NCBI GenBank assembly: GCA_021791455.1
Contig: JAJYWM010000284.1
Location: 1 to 9,522 of the forward strand
DNA: 9,522 nt
Direction: 5' to 3'
Source of the DNA: a bacterium
Lineage (GTDB): Bacteria; Chloroflexota; Dormibacteria; UBA8260; Bog-877
The notes below the pieces were generated by a model that worked only from the letters and a program-made list of their open reading frames with translations, was not told where the DNA came from and did not search any database. Of the stretch, positions 1 through 7,488 are shown in pieces (the first letter of the stretch is position 1; each line of letters opens with the position of its first letter). A program made the position numbers and the translations under genes.

Positions 1-1
1 G

Positions 2-1942
2 GTCGACAAGTACTACCAGTACGCCGGGCTCATCAAGCAACTCAAGGCGGAGACCGACTACACCATCGACGAGAAGACCAAGTCGGGAAGCCTGACCGAG
101 GAGGGCATCGACAAGATCGAGCGGATGACCGGGATCTCCGACATCTACGGGATCGAACACGTGGAGGAGGCCCACCAGATCAACCAGGCGCTCAAGGCGC
201 ATGCGCTCTACCAGATCGACCGCGATTACATCGTCAAGGATGGAGAGGTCGTGATCGTGGATGAGTTCACCGGCAGGACGATGCCGGGCCGGCGTTGGAG
301 CGATGGGTTGCATCAGGCGATCGAGGCCAAGGAGGGGGTGAAGGTCCAGCAGGAGCAGCGGACCCTGGCGACGGTGACGTTCCAGAACTACTTCCGCACC
401 TTTGAAGTCCTGGCGGGAATGACCGGTACCGCGATCACCGAGGCTGAGGAGTTCCACAAGATCTACCGCTTGGAGGTGGTCCCGATCCCGACCAACCGCC
501 CGATGGTAAGGATCGACCAGCCGGACCTGATCTTTCGAAGCGAGGAGTCCAAGTTCAAAGCGATCGCGGATGAGATTGAGGAGCGCTACCGCAAGGGACA
601 GCCAGTGCTGGTCGGGACGGTTTCGATCGAGAAGAGCGAGCGGCTCTCCCGACTGCTGGAGAAGCGGGGCGTTCCCCACGAGGTGCTCAACGCCAAGCAG
701 CACGAGCGGGAGGCCGAGATAGTGGCAGGGGCCGGTCAGCGGGGCGCTGTGACCATTGCCACCAACATGGCGGGACGCGGTACGGACATCGTCCTGGGGG
801 AGGGTGTCGCTGAGCTGGGTGGGCTCTACATCATCGGCACCGAGCGTCACGAGTCGCGGCGCATAGATAACCAGCTGCGAGGCCGAGCCGGCCGCCAGGG
901 AGATCCCGGGGAGACCCGCTTCTTCCTTTCCTTCGAGGATGACCTCATGCGGGTCTTCGGGGGCGAGCGGATGCGTGGTCTGATGGGTCGTCTCGGGCTC
1001 GACGAGGACACCCCGATCGAGTCCGGCATGGTCAGCCGTCAGATCGAGGGGGCACAGGCGCGGGTAGAGGGTTTCAACTTCGACAACCGCCGCTACGTGG
1101 TGGAATTCGACGACGTGGTGAACCGCCAGCGCGAGATCATCTACGCCGAGCGGGACCGGATTTTGGAGGGGATAGACACCAGGGCGAACCTCAGCGAGTG
1201 GCTGGCGGACGTCGTTCATGAGCTCGTCGATCTCCACTGTCACGGTCGTCACAAGCAGGAATGGGAAATGGACGCCCTATGGGAGAGGCTGCGGTACATC
1301 TTCCCCTTTCCTCCCGGTGAGGAGGTCGAGCTAGACCAGCTCGGTGACACCCCCACCGAGGTCGCCGAGACGGTGATTCAGGAGGCGGAGCGAATCTACG
1401 CTGAGCGTGAGGAGAAGTACAGCCCGGAGCTCGTGCGCCAGGTCGAGGTCCAGCTGATGCTCGGACTCATCGACGAGCGGTGGGCCGACTACCTCACCAC
1501 GCTGGAGCATCTGAAGGACAACATCCGCTGGCAGTCGCTTGGCCAGCGCGATCCGCTGGTCGAGTTCAAGGCTGAAGCCTTCTCGGCATTCCAGGGATTC
1601 CAGGAGTCGCTGAAGCAGGAGATCATCCGGTATTTGTTCCACTCGCAGATCCAGCTCGAGCCGGCGGCATCGCAGCCTCTGACCGGCGTCGCGAGCCATC
1701 CGGAAGCGAGCACGCCTTCCGATGGAGCGGACCGCCTCGGCTCCCCGGGGCCTTCCAGTCACCGCCCACCGATGGGTCAACCAGGGAACGGGCCAATGTC
1801 TCTGGAGTCACATCCGGGGGCGCTTCCTCCGGCACCTGGCTCCTCTTCAGCTAAGCCAGTGGTTCCGGTCGTAGGGAGGAATGCGCTGTGCCCGTGCGGG
1901 TCGGGCAAGAAGTTCAAGCGCTGCCATGGGGCGACCGGGTAG
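2..1942 (+). CDS. secA: Protein translocase subunit SecA (5' partial)
   Basis: SecA is the ATPase motor that pushes preproteins through SecYEG at the cytoplasmic membrane. The reading frame is open from base 2, so the first ATG (125) is internal and the true start lies upstream; 646 residues are visible. Order seen: end of the preprotein cross-linking domain; return to NBD1 at about 356-394 (QRTLATVTFQNYF); NBD2 with IATNMAGRGTD (755-787) and the arginine-finger motif QLRGRAGRQGD (872-904); the scaffold-helix region at about 1070-1156; the conserved segment starting RWADYLTTLEHL, with QRDPLVEF further on (about 1478-1583); a Pro/Ser/Gly-rich linker of about 70 residues (about 1658-1870); and a C-terminal zinc motif CxCx8CH (Cys codons at 1889, 1895 and 1922, His at 1925). 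The Walker A/B part of NBD1 is outside the window. The tail motif is known in other SecAs to bind zinc and contact SecB or ribosomes. The stop is TAG. Identification is secure. Confidence 0.98.
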   Translation, partial: VDKYYQYAGLIKQLKAETDYTIDEKTKSGSLTEEGIDKIERMTGISDIYGIEHVEEAHQINQALKAHALYQIDRDYIVKDGEVVIVDEFTGRTMPGRRWSDGLHQAIEAKEGVKVQQEQRTLATVTFQNYFRTFEVLAGMTGTAITEAEEFHKIYRLEVVPIPTNRPMVRIDQPDLIFRSEESKFKAIADEIEERYRKGQPVLVGTVSIEKSERLSRLLEKRGVPHEVLNAKQHEREAEIVAGAGQRGAVTIATNMAGRGTDIVLGEGVAELGGLYIIGTERHESRRIDNQLRGRAGRQGDPGETRFFLSFEDDLMRVFGGERMRGLMGRLGLDEDTPIESGMVSRQIEGAQARVEGFNFDNRRYVVEFDDVVNRQREIIYAERDRILEGIDTRANLSEWLADVVHELVDLHCHGRHKQEWEMDALWERLRYIFPFPPGEEVELDQLGDTPTEVAETVIQEAERIYAEREEKYSPELVRQVEVQLMLGLIDERWADYLTTLEHLKDNIRWQSLGQRDPLVEFKAEAFSAFQGFQESLKQEIIRYLFHSQIQLEPAASQPLTGVASHPEASTPSDGADRLGSPGPSSHRPPMGQPGNGPMSLESHPGALPPAPGSSSAKPVVPVVGRNALCPCGSGKKFKRCHGATG

Positions 1943-1957
1943 CTTCTCGGGTCGCCC
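1929..1957 (+). terminator. Hairpin over the secA stop codon (possible weak terminator)
   Basis: GGGCGACC (1929-1936) and GGTCGCCC (1950-1957) are perfect 8-base inverted arms around a 13-base loop that contains the TAG stop of secA. No T-run follows, so this is not a canonical intrinsic terminator. It could stabilise the mRNA 3' end, assist Rho-dependent termination, or be chance in GC-rich DNA. Confidence 0.3.
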
Positions 1958-2251
1958 TGCGCGTCGATGACAGGGCCCTGGCACGGCCCCTTGGCGGGAC
2001 TTCCCGGGGACATCGCAGATCCGCATGGGCCGATGGCTTTCTCTTCTGGGGGTGACCATGTGAGCCACGAGCGTGACGCGTACCCGTACCCGCAAGGTGA
2101 TACGGATGGCCGCGTCCAATTGGAGGCTACGCCGGCGAGAGTGGATCCGATTACCCGAACAAGCACCCGTGGTGGTCGATGCTGTGTGCCCTGGGCGCCC
2201 GAGGCGTAGACACCTCGCCAAGCCGAATTGCGGCACGCCGGACTGAGGATC
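1943..2251. other. Non-coding gap between convergent genes
   Basis: This gap of about 309 bases separates the 3' ends of secA (+) and the membrane gene at 2252-3988 (-). Both genes should terminate here, but I see no GC stem followed by a T-tract on either strand. Only short dyads are visible: CAGGGCCCTG at 1971-1980, GGGCGCCC at 2193-2200, CGAGG/CCTCG at 2200-2217 and GCCG/CGGC at 2222-2234. Open frames crossing it have no ribosome binding site and no recognisable protein. No tRNA or repeat was recognised. Confidence 0.6.
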
Positions 2252-3988
2252 CTACCTGGGATGGAACCACACCGCAGATCCCGCGACCATCTTGGGCGGG
2301 GCGCCAAGCAATCTGGCCATGACTGAAACTTCACCTTGGAAGCCTCGTCGAGGGGTGATTATGATCGCGGCCACGTCCCAGTCCCTCAGCTGGGTCGCCA
2401 GCGCTGCTGGCGTCACCGCTGCCGATACAGGGCGGTTGAGGGTGAGGCTCGTGACCAGCGTCTCCAACGGCGACGGCGCGTTGAAGAAGGTCATGACCCC
2501 ACGCGGCCCTGGGTGCAGCAGGTAGCCGAACGGTTGCGCGTAGCGGAAGCTGGACTGAGCCTGCCAGTACATGGTCAACCCGTGGTTGTCGCGCGTGCTG
2601 CGGGGCACGGTCACAATGACTGCGCTCCTCGGCAGTGCGCGCAGCGCGGAGGATCTTAGTACCGCAGGCGGGTACATCGGAAACCCGGCGTAGCCATGGA
2701 GGAGCCCGAGGCTCGGCAGCAATGGTGTGAACAAGATTCCCAACGCTGTCACCCGCGCCAACGACCGCAGCCTGTCCACGACGTGGTCCCATGCCGTGGC
2801 CAGCAAGCATGCCACGCCAATCACGACGAAGACCGTCATGCGACTGGGGACGGCCTTCGCATAGAAGGGTAGATGCCCCAATAGCAGCCACGGCAGCGGT
2901 ACGGGCAACGCCGCGCCATCGACGTGGAGCCAGGGGCCCAGCGCGAGCACCGCCCCGATGGCGGAGCACGAGATCCCGAACCGTACCAGGGACTCCCCCC
3001 TTCGCGTGAAAGCGGCCCACACTGCGACCGCGACAATGGGCAAACCCAGATAGCCGTCGGTCTCAAGGAAGACGCCAGCAAAGCGATGGGCGAACAGGCC
3101 AACGGTCCCGAAGGTCAGAAGCTGCGAGTAGCCCGGAGCGACGAAGGCCAGCAAGTCGACCACATTGCTCCCCGGGGCCAGGACGGTCGGTCGCGATAGA
3201 GGGACCGTCGCAGTGAACTGGACTACGAGGGGGAACGCCAACAATGCTCCCGCCGTCGCAACCCCGCCAAGAGCCAGCGGCACTGATGCGCGCACCCAGT
3301 GCCAAGCTGCTGGCGCGTGCCGGGCGTGGAAGATGAGAAGCAAGATAACGGCCATCAGCAGGGAGGTGGCGAGCAGCTCCTTGCTCGCCCAATATTGGAG
3401 GACCAGCCAGCCCCCGCATGCGACGCCCCAAAGGGCTCGGCGCCTGCGCTGGTGCACCGACCTCATTGCTCTCGAGCCGATCCACCAACCCAGAGGCAGG
3501 GTAGCGGTGGTCATCCAGGTGAGGTGTCCCGCAGCCAGCTCGGACTGGGCGAATGGGCTGAATCCGAAGAGGAGGCCGCCCACCCATGCCGCGGACGCAT
3601 GCCGGACGTGGGCTCGCAGCTGCCAGGCCATGGCCGTCGCTGCGGCAGCCACTAGACCCACGTATACGAGTCCGATCGCCACCGATCCGCCGAAGAACAA
3701 CACCAGGGGCCACGCCAGCAGGCCCAACACTAGGTCCGCGTTGTTCCACAGGAGGTTCACCTGGTTTGGGAACGTCGCGATGTTTGTGAGAAAGGGATTA
3801 ATCCCGTGACTGATAGCGTAGGGAAACCACTCGAGGAACCACAAGTGCATTGCGGTATCCGAGCCGTAACCTAAAAGACGTGGCTGGCGACTGGTCCACA
3901 AGGGCAGGGTGAGGAGGAAGCTCAATGCCAGAAACGACAGAGGCATTACGCATCGCCGCGCCCAGCGGCAGTGATGCCGAGTGCTCAC
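2252..3988 (-). CDS. Polytopic membrane protein, GT-C-like putative glycosyltransferase
   Basis: An integral membrane protein of 578 residues from the GTG at 3988 to a TAG stop. About 11-12 hydrophobic spans cover roughly residues 16-435, followed by a soluble C-terminal part of about 130 residues. After the first span comes a loop with GSD (Asp about 44) and LWFLEW, then NPF, VNLLWNN (about 77-83) and FGFSPF (about 141-146). The soluble part has IVTVPRST and, further on, WQAQSSFRYAQPFGY. An acidic residue in the first extracytoplasmic loop is typical of GT-C enzymes using polyprenyl-phosphate sugars. The whole pattern resembles an uncharacterised membrane family common in actinobacteria and relatives; activity and sugar are unknown. 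The GTG start is preferred because it overlaps the stop of the preceding small ORF (GTGA) and has AGG five bases upstream; the alternative is ATG at 3946 (564 residues), just before the first span. Third-position GC is lower than in flanking genes. Confidence 0.8.
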   Translation of the reverse strand: MSTRHHCRWARRCVMPLSFLALSFLLTLPLWTSRQPRLLGYGSDTAMHLWFLEWFPYAISHGINPFLTNIATFPNQVNLLWNNADLVLGLLAWPLVLFFGGSVAIGLVYVGLVAAAATAMAWQLRAHVRHASAAWVGGLLFGFSPFAQSELAAGHLTWMTTATLPLGWWIGSRAMRSVHQRRRRALWGVACGGWLVLQYWASKELLATSLLMAVILLLIFHARHAPAAWHWVRASVPLALGGVATAGALLAFPLVVQFTATVPLSRPTVLAPGSNVVDLLAFVAPGYSQLLTFGTVGLFAHRFAGVFLETDGYLGLPIVAVAVWAAFTRRGESLVRFGISCSAIGAVLALGPWLHVDGAALPVPLPWLLLGHLPFYAKAVPSRMTVFVVIGVACLLATAWDHVVDRLRSLARVTALGILFTPLLPSLGLLHGYAGFPMYPPAVLRSSALRALPRSAVIVTVPRSTRDNHGLTMYWQAQSSFRYAQPFGYLLHPGPRGVMTFFNAPSPLETLVTSLTLNRPVSAAVTPAALATQLRDWDVAAIIITPRRGFQGEVSVMARLLGAPPKMVAGSAVWFHPR

Positions 3989-4191
3989 AGGAACCTGGCG
4001 CCAAACCAGTGGCAACCGCATCCATGGTCGCGCGACTCTATGGTCCGAGGCAGGGGAACCGATGTCCAGCCGCGAGCCCCAGGAAGTAACGCAGCCGCGG
4101 CGCTTGTGGCTCCCAGGATGCTGAGTGTCCGGAATGACCGTCGGACAGGGTGAGGTGACACCCCAGTCGAAACGGTACAAACCTTGATCAT
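3985..4191 (-). CDS. Candidate 68-residue small ORF between the two membrane genes
   Basis: I do not recognise this protein. Its ATG (4191-4189) shares one base with the TGA of the GT87 gene (TGATG), and its own TGA (3987-3985) overlaps the GTG of the next gene (GTGA), so it fills the gap exactly. It starts MIKVCTVST, then has RRSF at residues 17-20 and a weak hydrophobic stretch ILGATSAAAALLPGA at about 25-39, and ends with a Cys/His-containing tail (HGCGCHW). Arg-Arg-x-Phe before a small hydrophobic stretch looks a little like a twin-arginine signal, but nothing follows that would be exported. GGAG lies 14 bases upstream, which is too far to be convincing, so translation would rely on coupling. 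By my count 43 of 68 third positions are G/C, near the neighbouring gene. It may be a real small protein, the start of a decayed gene, or non-coding leader. Confidence 0.35.
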   Translation of the reverse strand: MIKVCTVSTGVSPHPVRRSFRTLSILGATSAAAALLPGARGWTSVPLPRTIESRDHGCGCHWFGARFL

Positions 4192-5651
4192 CAGGTCTGC
4201 TCGAGCTCCAGTGGCGACAGGTCGGTCGGCTCAGAGGGGCTGACGCGTGCCCAGACTTGCCACGTACCCACGCCAATCAGCGGCAAAAGCCACACACCAG
4301 CCAGAGACTTGAAGTGAAACACGGAGCCGGTGGCGAGAGCGAACACAGCCGGCCCGAGCAATATGGTGAGGATGGCTGCCCAGACTGCTGGCCGACTCGC
4401 GGTAGCGGGCCGTGGGCCCACGATGAGCAAGCCGAGTGGATACGCAACAATAAGGTCGTTGAGGTGGCTATATGGGGTGGCCATCAGCCATATGCTGGTC
4501 GGCAACGCGACCACCCAGGCTCGGGCGATCTGGTGGCCATCCTCTGCGAACCATTTGGACTTTCGGATGAGCACTCCCGATCCGATGCACAGCACGATGC
4601 CGAAGCCAGCGACCAGAGCGACGAACGGCCCGGAGGCAGCCAACTGTTCTGCGGGAGTCGGCAGGAATCGAAATAGCCCGTCGATCCCGCCCAGGCCGAC
4701 TTGAGTCCTGGACACCGACGACGAGAACGAGATTGCCAGATGTAGCCAACTAGATGTCAGGTTTGGTCGCGCCAGGGCCGGCAGCCCAGCCAGCAGGGCG
4801 GCAGTTCCCACGACCCCAGTGATCGCACGCGTGGTTTCGCGCGGATGAACTGTGAAGGCCAGGATGACACAGACAGGTAGCATGATCGCGACTTGGGGTT
4901 TCAGCAATGCGGCTGCGGTAGCCGCTGAAGCCGCTGCCAGCGGTTGCCCCTGCAAGACGGCGACCACGGTTAAGCATGTCAGTGCTAGCAAAATGGCGTC
5001 CGTCTCGCCGAGCGCGTAGTCGGCTGTGGCGATTCCCGAAGTAGCTAGCGCAGCCGCAGCCCAGCCAGCATGCGGCACGTCCAATTTCCGCGCCAGGAGC
5101 CAGCCTGTCGCCGCCACAATGGCCACGCTCCCCAACTCCCACAGCGTCACCGCCACCCCGGTGGGGAGAGTTGCGATGCCCGCCATGACATACGCCACCC
5201 ACGGGAGGTACGGAAACCTTATCCCGGGCGGAGGCCCCCCGCCCGCGGGGTGAGGGTTCAGCAGCCGCCCGAGGGTTGTGGGGACATACGGGTCGCGTCC
5301 GGCCAGGAGTGCGTGTCCCGCGGCTAAGAAGATGCGAAAGTCTGGTGCGGCGCCGGTCGGATACCGCGCGATCCGCAGACTCACTACCAACAAAAGGGCG
5401 ATAGAAACCGCCAATGGCAGCCCACTTAGAAGCAGCGCCCAAGCGGGTGGCCCCGACCGTGTTCGCCGGGGCTTGAAGGGCAGCCGAACACGGCGCGAGG
5501 TGGTCCCCCCGAGATCGCCCGGTGTCACGTAGCGTTGTCCCACGACCGGCGCCGACATCGGGGTGGGCCGCCGATGGCCCGGAGGCGCTTGGGCGGCGCG
5601 TTTAGTGATGCGAGCGCCAGCCTCCAGTGTCGGCGGAACGCTTTGGGGCAC
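4191..5651 (-). CDS. GT87-like polyprenyl-phosphate-sugar-dependent glycosyltransferase
   Basis: A membrane protein of 486 residues resembling glycosyltransferase family 87, the alpha-mannosyltransferase-like group that moves a sugar from a polyprenyl-phosphate donor to an envelope acceptor on the outer face of the membrane. A basic, Pro-rich N-terminus of about 68 residues precedes the first span (about 71-92). The loop after it has PDFRIFLAAGHALLAGRDPY (103-122), with Asp104 as candidate catalytic residue, then FPYLPW (146-151). Further family-like features are YALGETD (212-218), LLKPQ (249-253) and TPYSHLND (392-399). About ten spans follow in total, ending in a polar acidic tail. The start is unclear: GTG at 5651 gives the longest form, and ATG at 5558 or GTG at 5528 would trim the N-terminus; none has a strong Shine-Dalgarno sequence. 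Its TGA stop overlaps the ATG of the small ORF, so this is the first gene of the minus-strand operon. Donor and acceptor are unknown. Confidence 0.85.
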   Translation of the reverse strand: MPQSVPPTLEAGARITKRAAQAPPGHRRPTPMSAPVVGQRYVTPGDLGGTTSRRVRLPFKPRRTRSGPPAWALLLSGLPLAVSIALLLVVSLRIARYPTGAAPDFRIFLAAGHALLAGRDPYVPTTLGRLLNPHPAGGGPPPGIRFPYLPWVAYVMAGIATLPTGVAVTLWELGSVAIVAATGWLLARKLDVPHAGWAAAALATSGIATADYALGETDAILLALTCLTVVAVLQGQPLAAASAATAAALLKPQVAIMLPVCVILAFTVHPRETTRAITGVVGTAALLAGLPALARPNLTSSWLHLAISFSSSVSRTQVGLGGIDGLFRFLPTPAEQLAASGPFVALVAGFGIVLCIGSGVLIRKSKWFAEDGHQIARAWVVALPTSIWLMATPYSHLNDLIVAYPLGLLIVGPRPATASRPAVWAAILTILLGPAVFALATGSVFHFKSLAGVWLLPLIGVGTWQVWARVSPSEPTDLSPLELEQT

Positions 5652-6199
5652 GACGCCTGTCTCGGTGTCCGGCGCGTCCAGTGAGAAGAGTGAGTCGAGC
5701 GCGGCATGGGCATTGGCGTCACTTCAGTGGCATCGGGAATTGGGCACGCAGGCGCGGCCAGGAGTGGTAGCCAACCCAGATCATGTGCATCGGGTGCCTG
5801 ATAGAGAGGGGCGCCGGGGCGAGACCTGGTGTCCGAAGATGTGGCCGACCTTGGGAGACGGAGTGAGCCTCGACGGGCTGATGCTCATCGCGAAGCCCGC
5901 GAGCAGCGAGGGAGACCGGGGGCGGTGCTGAACGGCCCTCGTGGTGCACGGCCCATCGGGGGGCCGCAGTGCGCTACCCGTGCCCGCCACCAGGCCCGAG
6001 TCTGTGGAATGGCTAGGGCGCGGCTGCCTGTTCGTACCGGCATGGAGGCATTGTCGACGGTGTTGACGGTGGGGAGGTGACGATCTCCGAGCAATCCTAT
6101 GACGGCTCCTTGGTGCGCGTTGGCCGGTTCGCAACGGAAGCGAGTCGGCACGGCTTTGAGCCAGCCGGCACTATCGGGCGCATTGGTAGACTGAGGCCC
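5652..6199. other. Divergent intergenic region upstream of prfB and the minus-strand operon
   Basis: These 548 bases lie between the divergent starts of the GT87-like gene and prfB and should carry promoters for both. The frames that cross it encode Arg/Pro/Ser-rich sequences without hydrophobic segments, motifs or good ribosome binding sites, so I annotate no gene. TTGACG at 6063-6068 resembles a -35 box but no -10 box sits at a normal distance. TAGACT at 6187-6192, seven bases before the prfB ATG, is the best -10-like hexamer. CACTTCAGTG (5720-5729) is a short dyad. No tRNA, riboswitch or repeat was recognised. Confidence 0.55.
6187..6192 (+). promoter_or_regulatory. Possible -10 box for leaderless prfB transcript
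   Basis: TAGACT fits the TANNNT -10 pattern and is followed by exactly seven bases before the ATG at 6200, the spacing expected if transcription starts on the A of the start codon. Leaderless genes are common in high-GC Gram-positive and related bacteria. No -35 box is seen, and the GAGG at 6193-6196 might instead act as a closely spaced ribosome binding site. Confidence 0.25.
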
Positions 6200-7310
6200 A
6201 TGAGCGAGCTGGTTGCTGAGGCGGGATTGTTGCAGAAGCGTGCCCTCCAACTCAAGGAGCACCTTTGACTTTGCCGGGAAGCAGGCTCGGGCGGGGCAGC
6301 TAGAGCGGGAGCTGAGTTCAGCCACCGCTTGGGCTGAGCCGGTCCGCGCCCAGGCTACGGCGCAGGAGCTCAACCGCTTGCAGGTCGAGCTCAGGGATCT
6401 GGTCTCTCTTGAAAGTCGCGCACGCGACCTGGTCGATCTGGCCGAGATCGCCGACGAAGATCCCTCCGTGGGAGATCAGTTGCGGCCCGAGATGGAGGCT
6501 GTGGCCGGGGAACTCGCGCGCCGGGAGTTGGCCCTTCTGTTCCAAGACCCATATTCGGATTACCCGGCACTTCTGAGCGTGCACGCCGGGGCTGGGGGTA
6601 CCGACGCTCAGGACTGGGCCGACATGCTGCTCCGGATGTACATGCGCTGGGCGGAGCGGCACAGATTCCAGATCGAGCTTCTGGATCAGTCTGAAGGCGA
6701 GGAGGCGGGCCTCAAGAGCGCGACGGTCCGCTTCGCGGGCGAGCATGCCTACGGCTTGCTCCGGGCCGAGAAGGGGGTGCACCGGCTGGTGCGAATCAGC
6801 CCGTTCGACTCCCAGCACCGCCGCCACACCGCCTTTGCGCTCGTCGAGGTCTATCCCGAGATCCCTGACGAGGTCGAGGTGGAGATCGACGACAAGGATG
6901 TGAGGGTGGACGTCTATCGCAGCTCGGGCGCCGGCGGCCAGCACGTTAACAAGACCTCGTCAGCGGTTCGGATCACCCACATTCCGACCGGGATCGTTGT
7001 GACGTGTCAGAACGAACGTTCGCAGCAGCAGAACCGCGAGACGGCGTGGAGGGTGCTCAGGTCCCGCTTGCTCGACTACCAGCGGGCCCAGCGCGCTGAG
7101 CATCTCGCCGATCTCAAGGGGGATCAGATCTCACCGGAGTGGGGCAACCAGATCCGCTCCTATGTGCTTCAGCCCTACACCATGGTCAAGGACGCTCGCA
7201 CCGGCCATGAGACCAGCAATGTTGACGCAGTCATCAAGGAGGGAGATCTGGATCCGTTCATCGAGGCCTTCCTCCGCCAGGAGGCGACGAGCCGGGAGCA
7301 GGTCGGGTGA
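6200..7310 (+). CDS. prfB: Peptide chain release factor 2, programmed +1 frameshift (join 6200-6265, 6267-7310)
   Basis: RF2 recognises UGA and UAA in the ribosomal A site and triggers peptide release. The first 22 codons, from ATG 6200 (MSELVAEAGLLQ to KEHL), end at an in-frame TGA (6266-6268). Skipping T6266 continues as DFAGKQAR to the TGA at 7308-7310, giving 369 residues, close to the 365 of E. coli RF2. The join falls on the same Leu-Asp as in E. coli. SPF at 200-202 is the stop-codon-reading tripeptide of RF2 (RF1 has PxT), and GGQ at 245-247 is the catalytic peptide-release motif, followed by HVNKTSSAVRI. Since RF2 itself decodes the internal UGA, low RF2 favours the shift and full-length synthesis. 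ATG 6200 is chosen because its 22-residue lead matches the short leads of other RF2s; the frame is open back to GTG 6077, but that part has no RF2 character. The final stop is also TGA, so it too depends on RF2. Confidence 0.97.
6254..6269 (+). promoter_or_regulatory. RF2 +1 programmed frameshift signal
   Basis: AAGGAG (6254-6259) acts as an internal Shine-Dalgarno sequence, followed by three bases (CAC), then the slippery codon CTT (6263-6265) and the stop context TGAC (6266-6269). The E. coli prfB signal has the same order and spacing: purine-rich element, three bases, CTT TGA C. Pairing of AAGGAG with the 16S anti-SD strains the ribosome and promotes slippage from CUU to UUU while UGA waits for RF2. 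The core CTTTGAC is unaltered. Confidence 0.95.
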
Positions 7311-7382
7311 GCTTGAGGGTGGGCGGAGGAGGCCGGGCCGAATCTACACGGGTCTGCAGCGACCCCTTCCTAGCAGGGCAGG

Positions 7383-7388
7383 TATACT
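7383..7388 (+). promoter_or_regulatory. Possible -10 box upstream of ftsE
   Basis: TATACT lies in the 178-base gap between prfB and ftsE, about 100 bases before the chosen ftsE start, and is a good match to the TATAAT consensus in otherwise GC-rich DNA. No TTGACA-like box is seen about 17 bases upstream (bases near 7360 read CGACCC). It suggests ftsEX can be transcribed independently of prfB, though read-through remains possible because no terminator is evident after prfB. Confidence 0.4.
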
Positions 7389-7488
7389 CGCCCCAACCAA
7401 GCTAGGCCAAGGGCTCAGCCACTCTCCCGCAATGGGGGTCCGCCCATCGGCAGCCAGCCCCGCTGGCACGAGGACCACAGCACCCCAG

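Noticed and set aside
125..127. ATG at 125 as the secA start
   Set aside because: The frame is open to base 2, and the upstream codons encode normal SecA cross-linking-domain sequence.
1967..2209. Plus-strand frame of 80 codons after secA
   Set aside because: Low-information composition, no ribosome binding site and no recognisable protein; typical chance frame in GC-rich DNA.
2222..2234. GCCG/CGGC hairpin as terminator of the minus-strand operon
   Set aside because: The stem is only four base pairs and no T-run follows on the minus strand.
5563..5931. Plus-strand frame of 122 codons
   Set aside because: It overlaps the GT87-like gene antisense, lacks a ribosome binding site and shows no recognisable motif.
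5719..5949. Minus-strand 76-codon frame and the 65-codon frame coupled to it by GTGA at 5719-5722
   Set aside because: The second frame runs into the N-terminus of the GT87-like gene and neither shows any domain or hydrophobic segment; kept as a warning that such overlaps occur by chance.
1943..6199. Insertion sequence or phage origin for the minus-strand block
   Set aside because: No transposase, integrase, inverted terminal repeats or target duplication could be found by eye.
6118..6200. tRNA-like pieces (GGTTCGCAAC near 6126 and TTGGTAGA near 6183)
   Set aside because: The T-loop lacks the invariant A58, the order of the pieces is wrong, and no acceptor stem can be formed.
6200..6310. 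prfB as a pseudogene or sequencing frameshift
   Set aside because: The interruption is the exact known RF2 recoding signal with correct spacing, and both sides align to RF2.
7162..7488. ftsE starting at 7162 or 7432
   Set aside because: 7162 lies inside prfB in another frame; the segment from 7432 shows weaker third-position bias and has no well-placed ribosome binding site.
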